This document shows, in pieces, positions 23,909 to 31,681 of a DNA stretch of 40,539 nucleotides (the first letter of the stretch is position 1; the number at the start of each line of letters is the position of its first letter). Position numbers and translations under genes: made by a program. Under the pieces are notes generated by a model that worked only from the letters and a program-made list of their open reading frames with translations, did no database searches and was not told where the DNA came from. This DNA comes from Clostridiales bacterium (GTDB lineage Bacteria > Bacillota > Clostridia > Oscillospirales > UBA644): assembly GCA_003343705.1 (NCBI GenBank), contig QAKR01000007.1:1-40539 (forward strand). Reading direction: 5' to 3'.

Positions 23909-25927
23909 TTATTCTTCTTCTTTGTTTTTCTTCGCGTCCTCAATAACTTTTGAAACAACGTTTGCAGGCGCATCGGCATACTTAAGAAAATCAAGTATAA
24001 AAACGCCTCTACCACGAGTCATCGAACGCAAATCAATGGCATAAGTTGCCATTTCTGCCATGGGGACTTCAGCTTCTACTTCCTGTAACCCATCACCTGT
24101 AGGTGTCATTCCGATTATTTGTCCGCGACGTTTAGTTATGTCTCCTATAATATCACCCATCATTCTGTCTGGAACATAAACAAGTAACTTCCCTATAGGT
24201 TCGAGAATTGTTGGGTTCGCATTTTTAAGCCCTTCTTTGAAAGCGATGCTTGCAGCCATTTTAAAAGACATTTCAGAACTATCAACATCATGATAGGATC
24301 CGTCAACAAGAGTTGCTTTTAAGCCTACAACGGGATATCCGGCTAATACACCATGTAAAGCGCATTCTTTCAACCCTTTTTCTACTGCCGGATGGAAGTT
24401 TTTAGGAACTGATCCTCCGAATATTTTTTCTTCAAACAAAAGATCGTCGCCGGAATATGGTTCAAATTCTATCCATACATCACCGTATTGCCCATGTCCG
24501 CCTGATTGTTTTTTATGTTTGCCTTGTTGTTTTACTTTTTTACGTATTGCTTCTCTGTAAGCAACTTTTGCTGGCTTAAGCTCTACGCTTACACCGAATT
24601 TAGTTTTGAGTTTGCTTACCAAAACGTCAAGATGAGTTTCTCCCATGCCACTTATAATTTGTTCATGAGTTTCTGCATTATTTGTATATGAATATGTAGG
24701 ATCTTCTTCACTTATACGCTGGATGCCCTGAGCAATTTTTTCTTCGTCACCCTTCGAGACTGGGAAAATTGCCATGGATAGGCACGGCCGAGGATATTTT
24801 ATTGGTTCAACTTCAAAGTTTGAACCTGCTGTACATAATACATCTCCTGTAGCGGTTGCAGCAAGTTTAGTAACAACCCCAATATCTCCGGCTGCAAGTT
24901 CATCAACTTCCGTTTGTTTTTTACCTTTTATAGTAAATATATGTCCGAGTTTTTCTGCTGCACCGGTTCTTTGGTTTGTAAGAGTCACCCCTGTTTTTAA
25001 TGTTCCTGCTTTTATTTTCAAAAACGACATTTTACCTACAAATGGGTCAGCAATTGTTTTAAATACAAATGCTGCTGTTTGTGCATCTGACTTTGTTTCG
25101 GGAGCTGGGGTATATTGCTTAATAAATTTAAGCAATATCTGAACACCTGCCATTGTTGCACCTGAACCGCACATTACAGGGAAAATAGTTCTTTCTTTAA
25201 CACCGTGGCTTAATGCACGTTTAATTTCGTCAGCAGTAAATTCTTCTTCTGCAAAGAATTTTTCCATTAATTCTTCTTCTGTTTCAGCAACCGTTTCGTC
25301 CAGGGCGTGGCGTAAATTAGCAACCTTATCTTTAAGTGAATCCGGAATAGCTATATCCGAAACATTGCCGTTTTCAATTTTCTTACCTTTCATTTCTATG
25401 AGGTCAACATATCCGATCATTTTTTCGCCGTCCATAATCGGTACGGAAATCGGGCATACGTTTTGACCGTATCTTTCTTTAATAGCATTAAAAACGTCTT
25501 CAAAATTTGCATTTTCTTCATCAATTTTTGTAATAAAGAATAAGCATGGCATTTTATTATCATCAGCAAATTTCATTGCTTTTGTCGTTCCGTAATGAAT
25601 TCCGTCTTTAGCATTTACGACTATCAGCGCAGTTTCTGCTGCTCTTACTGCTTGTAAAACTTCGCCTTCAAAGTCAAAATAACCGGGGGTATCTATTATA
25701 TTTATTTTATAACCATCATATTCTACCGGAGCAATAGCTGTTGAAATTGAAATCTTACGTTTAATCTCTTCAGGATCGTAATCGCAAACCGTAGTTCCGT
25801 CAGCAATATTTCCCTGCCTGTCCGTCCCTTTCGTAGAATATAACATTGCTTCCGCGAGGGTTGTCTTGCCGTCTCCGCCATGGCCGAGCAAGCAGACATT
25901 TCTGATTTTATCGGACGAGTATTGCAT
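23909..25927 (-). CDS. EF-G-like translational GTPase (FusA2/EF-G2 subfamily)
   Basis: The 672-residue protein has the five-domain layout of elongation factor G: GTPase domain (1-270), domain II (about 285-370), then domains III-V. The P-loop is GHGGDGKT (15-22) instead of the canonical AHIDAGKT. Switch II reads DTPGYFDF, so the catalytic histidine of DTPGH is Tyr83. The G4 box is TKID (133-136) instead of NKxD. The Gly-rich GDGKT and DTPGY features are known from the EF-G2/FusA2-like subfamily, not from the main translocase, and there are no ribosomal protein genes nearby. Its exact role at the ribosome is not established. The acidic/basic tail EDAKKNKEEE ends it. The ATG has AAGGAG upstream, and there is a good promoter at 25978-26006. 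Confidence 0.9.
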   Translation of the reverse strand: MQYSSDKIRNVCLLGHGGDGKTTLAEAMLYSTKGTDRQGNIADGTTVCDYDPEEIKRKISISTAIAPVEYDGYKINIIDTPGYFDFEGEVLQAVRAAETALIVVNAKDGIHYGTTKAMKFADDNKMPCLFFITKIDEENANFEDVFNAIKERYGQNVCPISVPIMDGEKMIGYVDLIEMKGKKIENGNVSDIAIPDSLKDKVANLRHALDETVAETEEELMEKFFAEEEFTADEIKRALSHGVKERTIFPVMCGSGATMAGVQILLKFIKQYTPAPETKSDAQTAAFVFKTIADPFVGKMSFLKIKAGTLKTGVTLTNQRTGAAEKLGHIFTIKGKKQTEVDELAAGDIGVVTKLAATATGDVLCTAGSNFEVEPIKYPRPCLSMAIFPVSKGDEEKIAQGIQRISEEDPTYSYTNNAETHEQIISGMGETHLDVLVSKLKTKFGVSVELKPAKVAYREAIRKKVKQQGKHKKQSGGHGQYGDVWIEFEPYSGDDLLFEEKIFGGSVPKNFHPAVEKGLKECALHGVLAGYPVVGLKATLVDGSYHDVDSSEMSFKMAASIAFKEGLKNANPTILEPIGKLLVYVPDRMMGDIIGDITKRRGQIIGMTPTGDGLQEVEAEVPMAEMATYAIDLRSMTRGRGVFILDFLKYADAPANVVSKVIEDAKKNKEEE

Positions 25928-25977
25928 AACTTTTAGCTCCTTTATATATAATATCTAAGTTCATAATCTGGAAACTC

Positions 25978-26006
25978 ATTATACAATAAAAAGTTAGAAA
26001 TTGCAA
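25978..26006 (-). promoter_or_regulatory. Promoter of the EF-G-like gene
   Basis: On the minus strand TTGCAA (26006-26001) and TATAAT (25983-25978) are 17 bases apart. The start codon is 51 bases downstream of the -10 box. Confidence 0.75.
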
Positions 26007-26052
26007 TACCCTTTTGGTATTTTTATTAAATATAAACAAAAATTCCTCATTA

Positions 26053-26916
26053 TTATTGTATTGAATGCTGGCTAATTGCATGTATTATGTCTGTCTCACA
26101 AATTTGACAATATTCATAATATTCTGCTTGCTTTAAATTTAAACGGTATCGAACAAGTAGCGTGGCAAAAACAAAATATGTAGCTGTAATTACGGTCATA
26201 GATATAAGTTTAAAAATATTTAATATACAAAAAAGTGAATATATCGAACTAATCATAAAAAAAATACCGAGTAATAAAGATATCCCAATAACAAATAAGG
26301 AAATGTAATTATTATTATGCCCTTGAGCAGTTTGTTTAATTGCGGTGAGCGTTTTCATACAGAAAACAAAATTTAGTACTGATACAATTATTAGAATTAT
26401 CAGACCAATAATTATTTGCATATAGATATTTTGTGCTAAGTTAAAGCTTAATTTTTTATTGATCCTCATAACACAAAATAAAATACTTGAAACGGCAGAG
26501 AGTAAGATAAACGCAAGTAGTATTATCTGTGAAACTTTAAGAATTACTATTCCGACTGTTGATATATATAATTTATTGGGTGAACAAGCTATATAAAAAA
26601 CTAAAAGACCTATTACAAAAAGAAGTGTAGGAATTGTTAATAGTGAAATACCGATAATTACTATATGATTATCAATATTTATATAACTAAGTACATTAGA
26701 TATATCTGTTGAAAAAGCTAAATAAAGTATGCTAAATATAGTACTGCACGATATTAAAATTAAAAACATAATATAAAGCGGTGAATGTACGGTGTTTTTA
26801 AGTATTGTACGATAGGGAGTGACATTTTGTTGGGGATAATCAAATAAGTTATTAAATTGATCCGCCCAATTCTGATAAAAAGATGTTTTATCAAAATCCT
26901 CTTCTATATTACGCAT
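26053..26916 (-). CDS. Multi-pass membrane protein of unknown function
   Basis: I do not recognise this 287-residue protein. After a polar N-terminus of about 45 residues (MRNIEEDFDKTSFYQNWADQ) it has about seven hydrophobic stretches, many rich in Ile and Leu, then a short polar tail with two cysteines (YCQICETD). The hydrophilic start followed by clustered helices resembles Yip1-type or DUF-class membrane proteins, but no signature supports a name. I chose ATG 26916, 8 bases behind AAAGGAG; the frame continues upstream to 27003 but that part overlaps the promoter. It is transcribed alone, away from yigZ, and nothing beside it hints at a job. Confidence 0.75.
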   Translation of the reverse strand: MRNIEEDFDKTSFYQNWADQFNNLFDYPQQNVTPYRTILKNTVHSPLYIMFLILISCSTIFSILYLAFSTDISNVLSYINIDNHIVIIGISLLTIPTLLFVIGLLVFYIACSPNKLYISTVGIVILKVSQIILLAFILLSAVSSILFCVMRINKKLSFNLAQNIYMQIIIGLIILIIVSVLNFVFCMKTLTAIKQTAQGHNNNYISLFVIGISLLLGIFFMISSIYSLFCILNIFKLISMTVITATYFVFATLLVRYRLNLKQAEYYEYCQICETDIIHAISQHSIQ

Positions 26917-26947
26917 AATGAAAACTCCTTTAAGTAAATGTAAATAA

Positions 26948-26976
26948 ATTGTATCATAAATATAACAAAAAGTCAA
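26948..26976 (-). promoter_or_regulatory. Promoter of the unknown membrane protein gene
   Basis: On the minus strand TTGACT (26976-26971) and TACAAT (26953-26948) are 17 bases apart, with TGA before the -10 box. Its position shows that the upstream extension of the reading frame is not translated. Confidence 0.75.
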
Positions 26977-27008
26977 TATGTGATTATAAACTATATAATA
27001 CATTATTC

Positions 27009-27037
27009 TTGACTTATATATTAAAATATGATAAAAT
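27009..27037 (+). promoter_or_regulatory. Promoter of the yigZ-type gene
   Basis: TTGACT (27009-27014) and TAAAAT (27032-27037) are 17 bases apart and the ATG is 15 bases beyond the -10 box, so the 5' leader is very short. Confidence 0.7.
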
Positions 27038-27052
27038 AATAACGGTGATTAA

Positions 27053-27667
27053 ATGTTTACGCTTAAAAAGGATGTTTCGGTTGAAATAACAGAGAAAAAG
27101 TCGGTTTTTTACGCCGACGCTTTCTTCGTGCGTTCAGAGGAAGAATCTTTAGAAGCTATTGAGAAAATGCGAAAAAAGTATTCTGATGCAACACATCACG
27201 TATATGCTTATTCATTGAGGGAACAGGGGATTCGGCGTTTTTCAGATGCAGGAGAGCCTTCAGGCACAGCCGGGATGCCTGTTTTAAAAGTTATAGACTT
27301 TAATAATCTTGTTGATACCTGTGTAATTGTTACACGTTATTTCGGAGGTATCTTGCTTGGTGCGGGAGGGCTTGTTAGGGCTTATACAAAAGCAGCAGCA
27401 GAGGCGGTTGAAAAAGCAGGGAAAGCCGAAATAATTGAAGCTGTGAATTTTTCTCTGGAGTACGGATATGATTTGCATAATGTAATTCTCAGAATTCTCG
27501 AAAAATACGGAACTACACCGCAAAACCAGCAATTTACAGACAAAGTTCATGTTGAAAGTTCCTTACAAACAGATGCTTTTGAAAATGTTAAAACAGAGCT
27601 TGAAAACTTATATTATACAAATGTAAAAATAGAGATGCTTCAAACATTTATGACACGTCAAATGTAA
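27053..27667 (+). CDS. YigZ/IMPACT-family protein
   Basis: The 204-residue protein has the conserved IMPACT/UPF0029 block in its N-terminal domain: HHVYAYSLREQGIRRFSDAG, EPSGTAGMPVL and VVTRYFGGILLGAGGLVRAY. The C-terminal DUF1949 domain (about 135-200) has a ferredoxin-like pattern. Escherichia coli YigZ and yeast Yih1 belong to the same superfamily; the bacterial role is not firmly known and may involve translation. The start is ATG 27053 with a weak GGTGATT ribosome site close to the promoter. It is a single-gene unit followed by the pur leader. Confidence 0.92.
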   Translation: MFTLKKDVSVEITEKKSVFYADAFFVRSEEESLEAIEKMRKKYSDATHHVYAYSLREQGIRRFSDAGEPSGTAGMPVLKVIDFNNLVDTCVIVTRYFGGILLGAGGLVRAYTKAAAEAVEKAGKAEIIEAVNFSLEYGYDLHNVILRILEKYGTTPQNQQFTDKVHVESSLQTDAFENVKTELENLYYTNVKIEMLQTFMTRQM

Positions 27668-27689
27668 TAATTATTTCGATTATTAACTA

Positions 27690-27718
27690 TTGATTTTTTT
27701 TGTACAATAGTGTATTAT
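27690..27718 (+). promoter_or_regulatory. Promoter ahead of the pur leader
   Basis: TTGATT (27690-27695) and TATTAT (27713-27718) are 17 bases apart. The transcript would start near 27725, shortly before the small reading frame at 27748. Confidence 0.6.
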
Positions 27719-27737
27719 GTATATATAATTAATACGG

Positions 27738-27805
27738 AGTGATTTTTATGCTTGTACGTTTAGGTTTGAACTTTTTACAGGTGTATTACTGCACAAAAAA
27801 TCACT
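27738..27805 (+). promoter_or_regulatory. Helix-closed leader element upstream of purE
   Basis: A perfect 10-bp complementary pair (AGTGATTTTT at 27738-27747, AAAAATCACT at 27796-27805) closes a 48-base internal region. The 5' arm overlaps the ribosome site and the 3' arm overlaps the stop codon of the 19-codon frame at 27748. An intrinsic terminator follows 7 bases later. This is the layout of an attenuator or riboswitch, but it matches none of the purine, ZTP, PRPP, preQ1 or THF aptamer patterns I know. Confidence 0.45.
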
Positions 27806-27807
27806 AA
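27748..27807 (+). CDS. Putative 19-residue leader peptide
   Basis: The frame ATG to TAA encodes MLVRLGLNFLQVYYCTKNH. It has a good ribosome site (GGAG at 27736-27739, 8 bases before the ATG) and sits between a promoter (27690-27718) and a terminator (27813-27838). Its start and stop are embedded in the two arms of a 10-bp helix, so translation would open or prevent that helix. I infer a regulatory leader. The Tyr-Tyr-Cys run is the only codon cluster that could sense an amino acid, which is weak evidence. Chance occurrence of so short a frame is possible. Confidence 0.4.
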   Translation: MLVRLGLNFLQVYYCTKNH

Positions 27808-27812
27808 CTGAT

Positions 27813-27838
27813 AAAACTGCGTAGGTGCGCAGTTTTTT
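27813..27838 (+). terminator. Intrinsic terminator in the pur leader
   Basis: A 9-bp stem (AAAACTGCG at 27813-27821 with CGCAGTTTT at 27828-27836), loop TAGGTG, and six T residues. It lies about 170 bases before purE and 145 after yigZ. It either ends a short RNA made from the promoter at 27690 or acts as the conditional terminator of the pur operon. Confidence 0.85.
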
Positions 27839-27858
27839 AATTTTTAAAATGTTATACC

Positions 27859-28010
27859 GGTCACGGATAAATTTGCAAGTAAAAAGAAATTTTACTTTTC
27901 ACTTTTACCTGATCTGTGATAAAATTAAAAAAAGGAAGGATTGCGGATAAAAGACTTTATCTTCATTGAAGTCTTTTCGCGGTAAACCCGCACCGCACGG
28001 TGCTAAACAA
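27859..28010 (+). promoter_or_regulatory. Second structured stretch just before purE
   Basis: Between the terminator and purE are several paired arms: GTCACGGAT with ATCTGTGAT (27860-27868 and 27911-27919, two G-U pairs), an AAAAGACTT/AAGTCTTTT stem directly after GCGGAT, and a GC-rich run GCGGT...CCGCACCGCACGGTGC ending 8 bases before the purE ATG. An extended -10 (TGATAAAAT, 27917-27925) could be an internal promoter, but its -35 is poor. purE lacks a normal Shine-Dalgarno; the only candidate, GGTG, sits inside the last hairpin, so structure could control its translation. Confidence 0.4.
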
Positions 28011-28505
28011 ATGAAGGTTGCCGTTATCATGGGAAGCGACAGCGATTTCCCTATCGTAAAGGGTGCTGTCGAAATTCTTAAAAATTTCGGGGTAGAATTT
28101 GATGTTCACATTATGTCTGCCCACAGAAGCCCGCAGAAAGCGGAAGAATTTTCCAAGAACGCAAATAAAAACGGTTACGGCGTTCTGATCTGCGCAGCCG
28201 GTAAAGCTGCACATCTGGCAGGTGTAATAGCTGCCAATACTGCATTGCCGGTTATAGGCATACCAATTAAATCATCAACAATGGACGGGCTTGACAGCTT
28301 GCTGTCTACAGTACAAATGCCCAAGGGCATACCTGTTGCTACTGTCGCCATCGACGGCGCCGCAAATGCAGCGTTGCTTGCGATTCAAATGCTTGCTTTA
28401 AGTGACAATTCTTTATATGAAAAATTTGTTGCATATAAAGCTAAAATGGCGGAAGAAATTGAAGAAAAAGACATTAAAATTAAAGCGGAGGTAGCAAAAC
28501 TATGA
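28011..28505 (+). CDS. purE: N5-carboxyaminoimidazole ribonucleotide mutase
   Basis: The 164-residue protein matches class I PurE, which converts N5-CAIR to CAIR in purine synthesis. The motifs are VIMGSDSDFPI, the active-site SAHRSP, and GKAAHLAGVIAANT. I chose ATG 28011 because PurE proteins begin with MxVAVIMGSDSD. The frame is open back to 27966, but the extra 15 residues are unlike the family and overlap leader hairpins. The Shine-Dalgarno is weak (GGTG 9 bases upstream, in a hairpin). It overlaps purC by 4 bases (ATGA). No purK was seen in the window. Confidence 0.95.
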   Translation: MKVAVIMGSDSDFPIVKGAVEILKNFGVEFDVHIMSAHRSPQKAEEFSKNANKNGYGVLICAAGKAAHLAGVIAANTALPVIGIPIKSSTMDGLDSLLSTVQMPKGIPVATVAIDGAANAALLAIQMLALSDNSLYEKFVAYKAKMAEEIEEKDIKIKAEVAKL

Positions 28506-29209
28506 AAAAAGAATTATTGTACGAGGGCAAAGCAAAAAAAGTTTGGACAACTGAAAATCCCGAAGAACTTATTGTTGATTATAAGGACGACGCAACAGCG
28601 TTCAACGGTCTTAAAAAGGGAACTATCCAAGGTAAAGGTGTTATAAATAACCGAGTTACCAACCATCTTATGAAAATGCTTGAACAAAACGGTGTTCCTA
28701 CACATTTAGTGAAAGAAATCTCTGAAAGAGAAACAATAGTTAAAAAAGTTACAATCGTTCCTCTGGAGGTAATTGTACGTAATATTGCCGCAGGGTCACT
28801 TTCAAAGAGACTTGGCCTTGAAGAAGGCACAAAGATGAAAACTACCGTTTTGGAATTTTGCTTTAAAGACGATGCTCTAGGCGACCCGATGGTAAATGAA
28901 TATCATATAGCCGCAATGGAGCTTGCAACAAAAGAGGAATTAAAACTTATTTCTGACTATTCACTTAAAATTAACCAACTGTTATCTGATTATCTTAAAG
29001 ACCTTAATATTGAGCTTATCGATTTTAAACTTGAATTCGGTCGCCTTTCCGACGGCACAATTGTTTTAGCTGATGAAATCAGCCCTGATACCTGCCGTTT
29101 TTGGGACAGCGTTACCCATGAAAAACTTGATAAAGATCGTTTCAGACGTGACTTAGGTAATGTTGAGGATGCATATAACGAGATAATGAAAAGACTTTTA
29201 GGAGAATAG
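28502..29209 (+). CDS. purC: SAICAR synthetase
   Basis: The 235-residue protein is full-length PurC, which joins CAIR and aspartate with ATP to give SAICAR. Family motifs are LLYEGKAKKVW at the N-terminus, EVIVRNIAAGSLSKRLGLEEG, LIDFKLEFG and LADEISPDTCRFWD. The ATG overlaps the purE stop codon by 4 bases, and GGAGG lies 10 bases upstream in the end of purE, so the two are translationally coupled. purF starts 2 bases after its stop. Confidence 0.97.
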   Translation: MKKELLYEGKAKKVWTTENPEELIVDYKDDATAFNGLKKGTIQGKGVINNRVTNHLMKMLEQNGVPTHLVKEISERETIVKKVTIVPLEVIVRNIAAGSLSKRLGLEEGTKMKTTVLEFCFKDDALGDPMVNEYHIAAMELATKEELKLISDYSLKINQLLSDYLKDLNIELIDFKLEFGRLSDGTIVLADEISPDTCRFWDSVTHEKLDKDRFRRDLGNVEDAYNEIMKRLLGE

Positions 29210-29210
29210 G

Positions 29211-30605
29211 ATGGGAAAAATTAAAGAAGCCTGCGGCGTTTTCGGGATATATGCCAGAAGCGAAAGCATAAATGTTTCGGAAGAGGCGTATCTTGCCCTG
29301 TTTGCACTTCAGCACCGTGGTCAGGAAAGCTGTGGAATAGCTGTTGCAAATAATGAAGATATTAACTCTTATCGCGATCTGGGGCTTGTCCCTGACGTTT
29401 TTAACCCTATGGTTATGAACCACCTCAGCGGTGGAAATATAGCCATAGGTCATACTCATTATGGTATAGAAAAAACAAAAGGTTCTTCACGTGAAAATGC
29501 CCAACCTCTTGTTTCCAAATATAAAAAAGGCGCAGTTGCTCTTGCATATAACGGCGCAATAGCTAATGCCGATGAGTTACATGAAGAGTTACAGCAATCA
29601 GGCGCCATATTCCAAACAAACAGCGATTGTGAGATCTTGCTTTATGTTCTTGCAAAAGAACGCCTTTCATGTCATTGTTTGGAAGATGCGGTTATGCGTC
29701 TTACAAAAAAAGTTAAAGGCGCATATTCAATGGTTGTTATGACTTCACGCAAGTTGATTGCCGTACGTGATAAAACAGGGTTTCGCCCTCTTTGTATGGG
29801 TGAGCTTGAGGACGGTAGTGTTATATTCGCTTCCGAAAGCTGTGCAATCGATACGCTGGGTGCAAAGTTTGTACGTGATATAGAGCCCGGCGAGGTCGTT
29901 GTTGTTGACGAACGACGTACGAGTAGTTATAAAAACAGTGAACAAGTAAAAAGCGGCGCATGCATATTTGAATATATTTATTTTGCAAGACCTGACAGCA
30001 TAATCGACGGTGCAAGTGTACATGAGGCAAGAAAACAAGCAGGAAGATTTTTAGCTGAAGAACACCCTGTTGACGCTGATATTGTTTGTGGTGTCCCCGA
30101 CAGTGGACTTGATGCCGCACTTGGCTATTCTGAACAGTCCGGCATCCCTTACGGAGTTGCATTTATAAAAAACAGATATATAGGGCGTACATTTATACAG
30201 CCGACTCAAGGCCAGAGAGAGCGTGCAGTACAGATTAAGCTTAACGCACTTAAAGCTGCAGTAGACGGTAAGCGTGTTGTCCTTATAGACGATAGTATTG
30301 TTAGAGGAACAACTATAAAAAATACAATTCGTTTACTGAAAGATTCAGGTGCAAAAGAGGTCCATTTACGTATTTCATCACCGCCATTTAAAAACCCCTG
30401 CTATTTCGGAACAGATATAGCTTCGCGTGAATTTCTTATTTCATGTAGGATGACAGAAACTGAAATATGCGAATATGTCGGTGCTGACAGTCTTGGGTAT
30501 TTAGGCATTGAGAATGTTGATAAAATCGCAAAGGGTGCAAAAGTAGAATTTTGTAAGGGCTGCTTTACCGGTAAATATCCAATTGAAGTTAAAGAAGAAA
30601 AATAA
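29211..30605 (+). CDS. purF: Glutamine PRPP amidotransferase
   Basis: The 464-residue enzyme catalyses the first committed step of purine synthesis, moving the glutamine amide to PRPP. The N-terminal Ntn-hydrolase domain begins at Cys8 (ACGVFGIY) after a short propeptide that should be cleaved off. The phosphoribosyltransferase domain has the PRPP loop VVLIDDSIVRGTT (about 355-367). Cysteines in the C-terminal part (SCRMTE, FCKGCFTG) fit the [4Fe-4S]-containing Bacillus-type enzyme. The ATG lies 2 bases after purC's stop; the ribosome site TAGGAGAATAGG is inside the purC end. Confidence 0.97.
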   Translation: MGKIKEACGVFGIYARSESINVSEEAYLALFALQHRGQESCGIAVANNEDINSYRDLGLVPDVFNPMVMNHLSGGNIAIGHTHYGIEKTKGSSRENAQPLVSKYKKGAVALAYNGAIANADELHEELQQSGAIFQTNSDCEILLYVLAKERLSCHCLEDAVMRLTKKVKGAYSMVVMTSRKLIAVRDKTGFRPLCMGELEDGSVIFASESCAIDTLGAKFVRDIEPGEVVVVDERRTSSYKNSEQVKSGACIFEYIYFARPDSIIDGASVHEARKQAGRFLAEEHPVDADIVCGVPDSGLDAALGYSEQSGIPYGVAFIKNRYIGRTFIQPTQGQRERAVQIKLNALKAAVDGKRVVLIDDSIVRGTTIKNTIRLLKDSGAKEVHLRISSPPFKNPCYFGTDIASREFLISCRMTETEICEYVGADSLGYLGIENVDKIAKGAKVEFCKGCFTGKYPIEVKEEK

Positions 30606-30649
30606 AATATTAAAGCAGCATTATAATATTATTTTTTAAGGAGTTATTA

Positions 30650-31681
30650 ATGAACGAAGCATATAAAAATGCCGGTGTTGATGTTACAGCCGGATATAAA
30701 TCTGTTGAACTTATGAAAAAACACGTCAAAGCAACATTTACAGATGGTGTTTTACAGGATATAGGCGGATTTGGTGGCCTTTTTATGCCTAATCTGTCCG
30801 GGATGTCGGAGCCTGTTTTGGTAAGCGGTACCGATGGTGTCGGAACAAAGCTTAAACTTGCGTTTTTGCTTGATAAGCATGATACAGTTGGTGTAGACTG
30901 TGTTGCAATGTGTGTAAACGACGTATTATGTGCAGGTGCTAAGCCTCTTTTCTTTCTGGACTATATTGCTACAGGTAAAAATTATCCTGAAAAAATTGCG
31001 GATATAGTAAAAGGTGTTGCAGAAGGCTGTAAGCAATCAAATTGTGCTCTTATAGGCGGAGAAACTGCCGAGATGCCCGGTTTTTATCCAGAAGATGAAT
31101 ACGACCTTGCCGGTTTTTCAGTGGGACTTGTTGATAAAAATAAGATAATTGACGGTAGTGCAGTTAAAAAAGGTGATGCACTTATCGGTGTTGCATCCTC
31201 CGGTGTTCATTCAAACGGGTTTTCACTTGTGCGTAAACTTTTCGGGCTTAATGAAGATAACGCAAAAACTACTGTAAACACATATTCTGATGAATTGGGT
31301 AGAACAATAGGCGAAGCTCTTTTAGCGCCTACAAAAATATATGTAAAGCCTGTTTTTGAGCTTATGAAAGAAGTTAACATTCACGCAATGTCACACATAA
31401 CAGGCGGAGGTTTTTACGAGAATATTCCGCGTATGCTTCCAGACGGCACATCGGCTAAAATCTCAAAGACATTTGAAATTCTGCCGATATTCAACCTAAT
31501 GCAGAAAATTGGTAATATTTCCGACCGCGATATGTTTAACACTTATAATATGGGCGTTGGTCTTTGCCTTGCAGTTGATCAAGCAGACGCTGATAAAGCT
31601 GTTAAAATACTTGAAGCTAACGGCGAGAAGGCATATATTATAGGTGAAATTGTTGAAGGTAATAAAGAGGTTCTTTTATGA
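30650..31681 (+). CDS. purM: AIR synthetase
   Basis: The 343-residue protein matches PurM, which closes the imidazole ring of FGAM with ATP to give AIR. The motifs are GTDGVGTKLKLAF, DCVAMCVNDVLCAGAKPLFFLDY, GGETAEMPG, and HITGGGFYENIPRMLP. An AAGGAG site precedes the ATG, 44 bases after purF. Its stop overlaps the purN start by 4 bases (ATGA). Confidence 0.97.
   Translation: MNEAYKNAGVDVTAGYKSVELMKKHVKATFTDGVLQDIGGFGGLFMPNLSGMSEPVLVSGTDGVGTKLKLAFLLDKHDTVGVDCVAMCVNDVLCAGAKPLFFLDYIATGKNYPEKIADIVKGVAEGCKQSNCALIGGETAEMPGFYPEDEYDLAGFSVGLVDKNKIIDGSAVKKGDALIGVASSGVHSNGFSLVRKLFGLNEDNAKTTVNTYSDELGRTIGEALLAPTKIYVKPVFELMKEVNIHAMSHITGGGFYENIPRMLPDGTSAKISKTFEILPIFNLMQKIGNISDRDMFNTYNMGVGLCLAVDQADADKAVKILEANGEKAYIIGEIVEGNKEVLL

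Noticed and set aside
27966..28010. Upstream TTG start adding 15 residues to PurE
   Set aside because: PurE proteins begin directly before VAVIMGSDSD, the extension overlaps leader hairpins, and the TTG has no ribosome site.
27720..28010. Purine (guanine/adenine), ZTP or PRPP riboswitch before purE
   Set aside because: The invariant core motifs I know for these classes were looked for and not found on either strand of the leader.
29745..30162. Two overlapping minus-strand frames of about 100 residues inside purF
   Set aside because: Both are antisense to well-conserved purF sequence and lack start signals; they are shadows.
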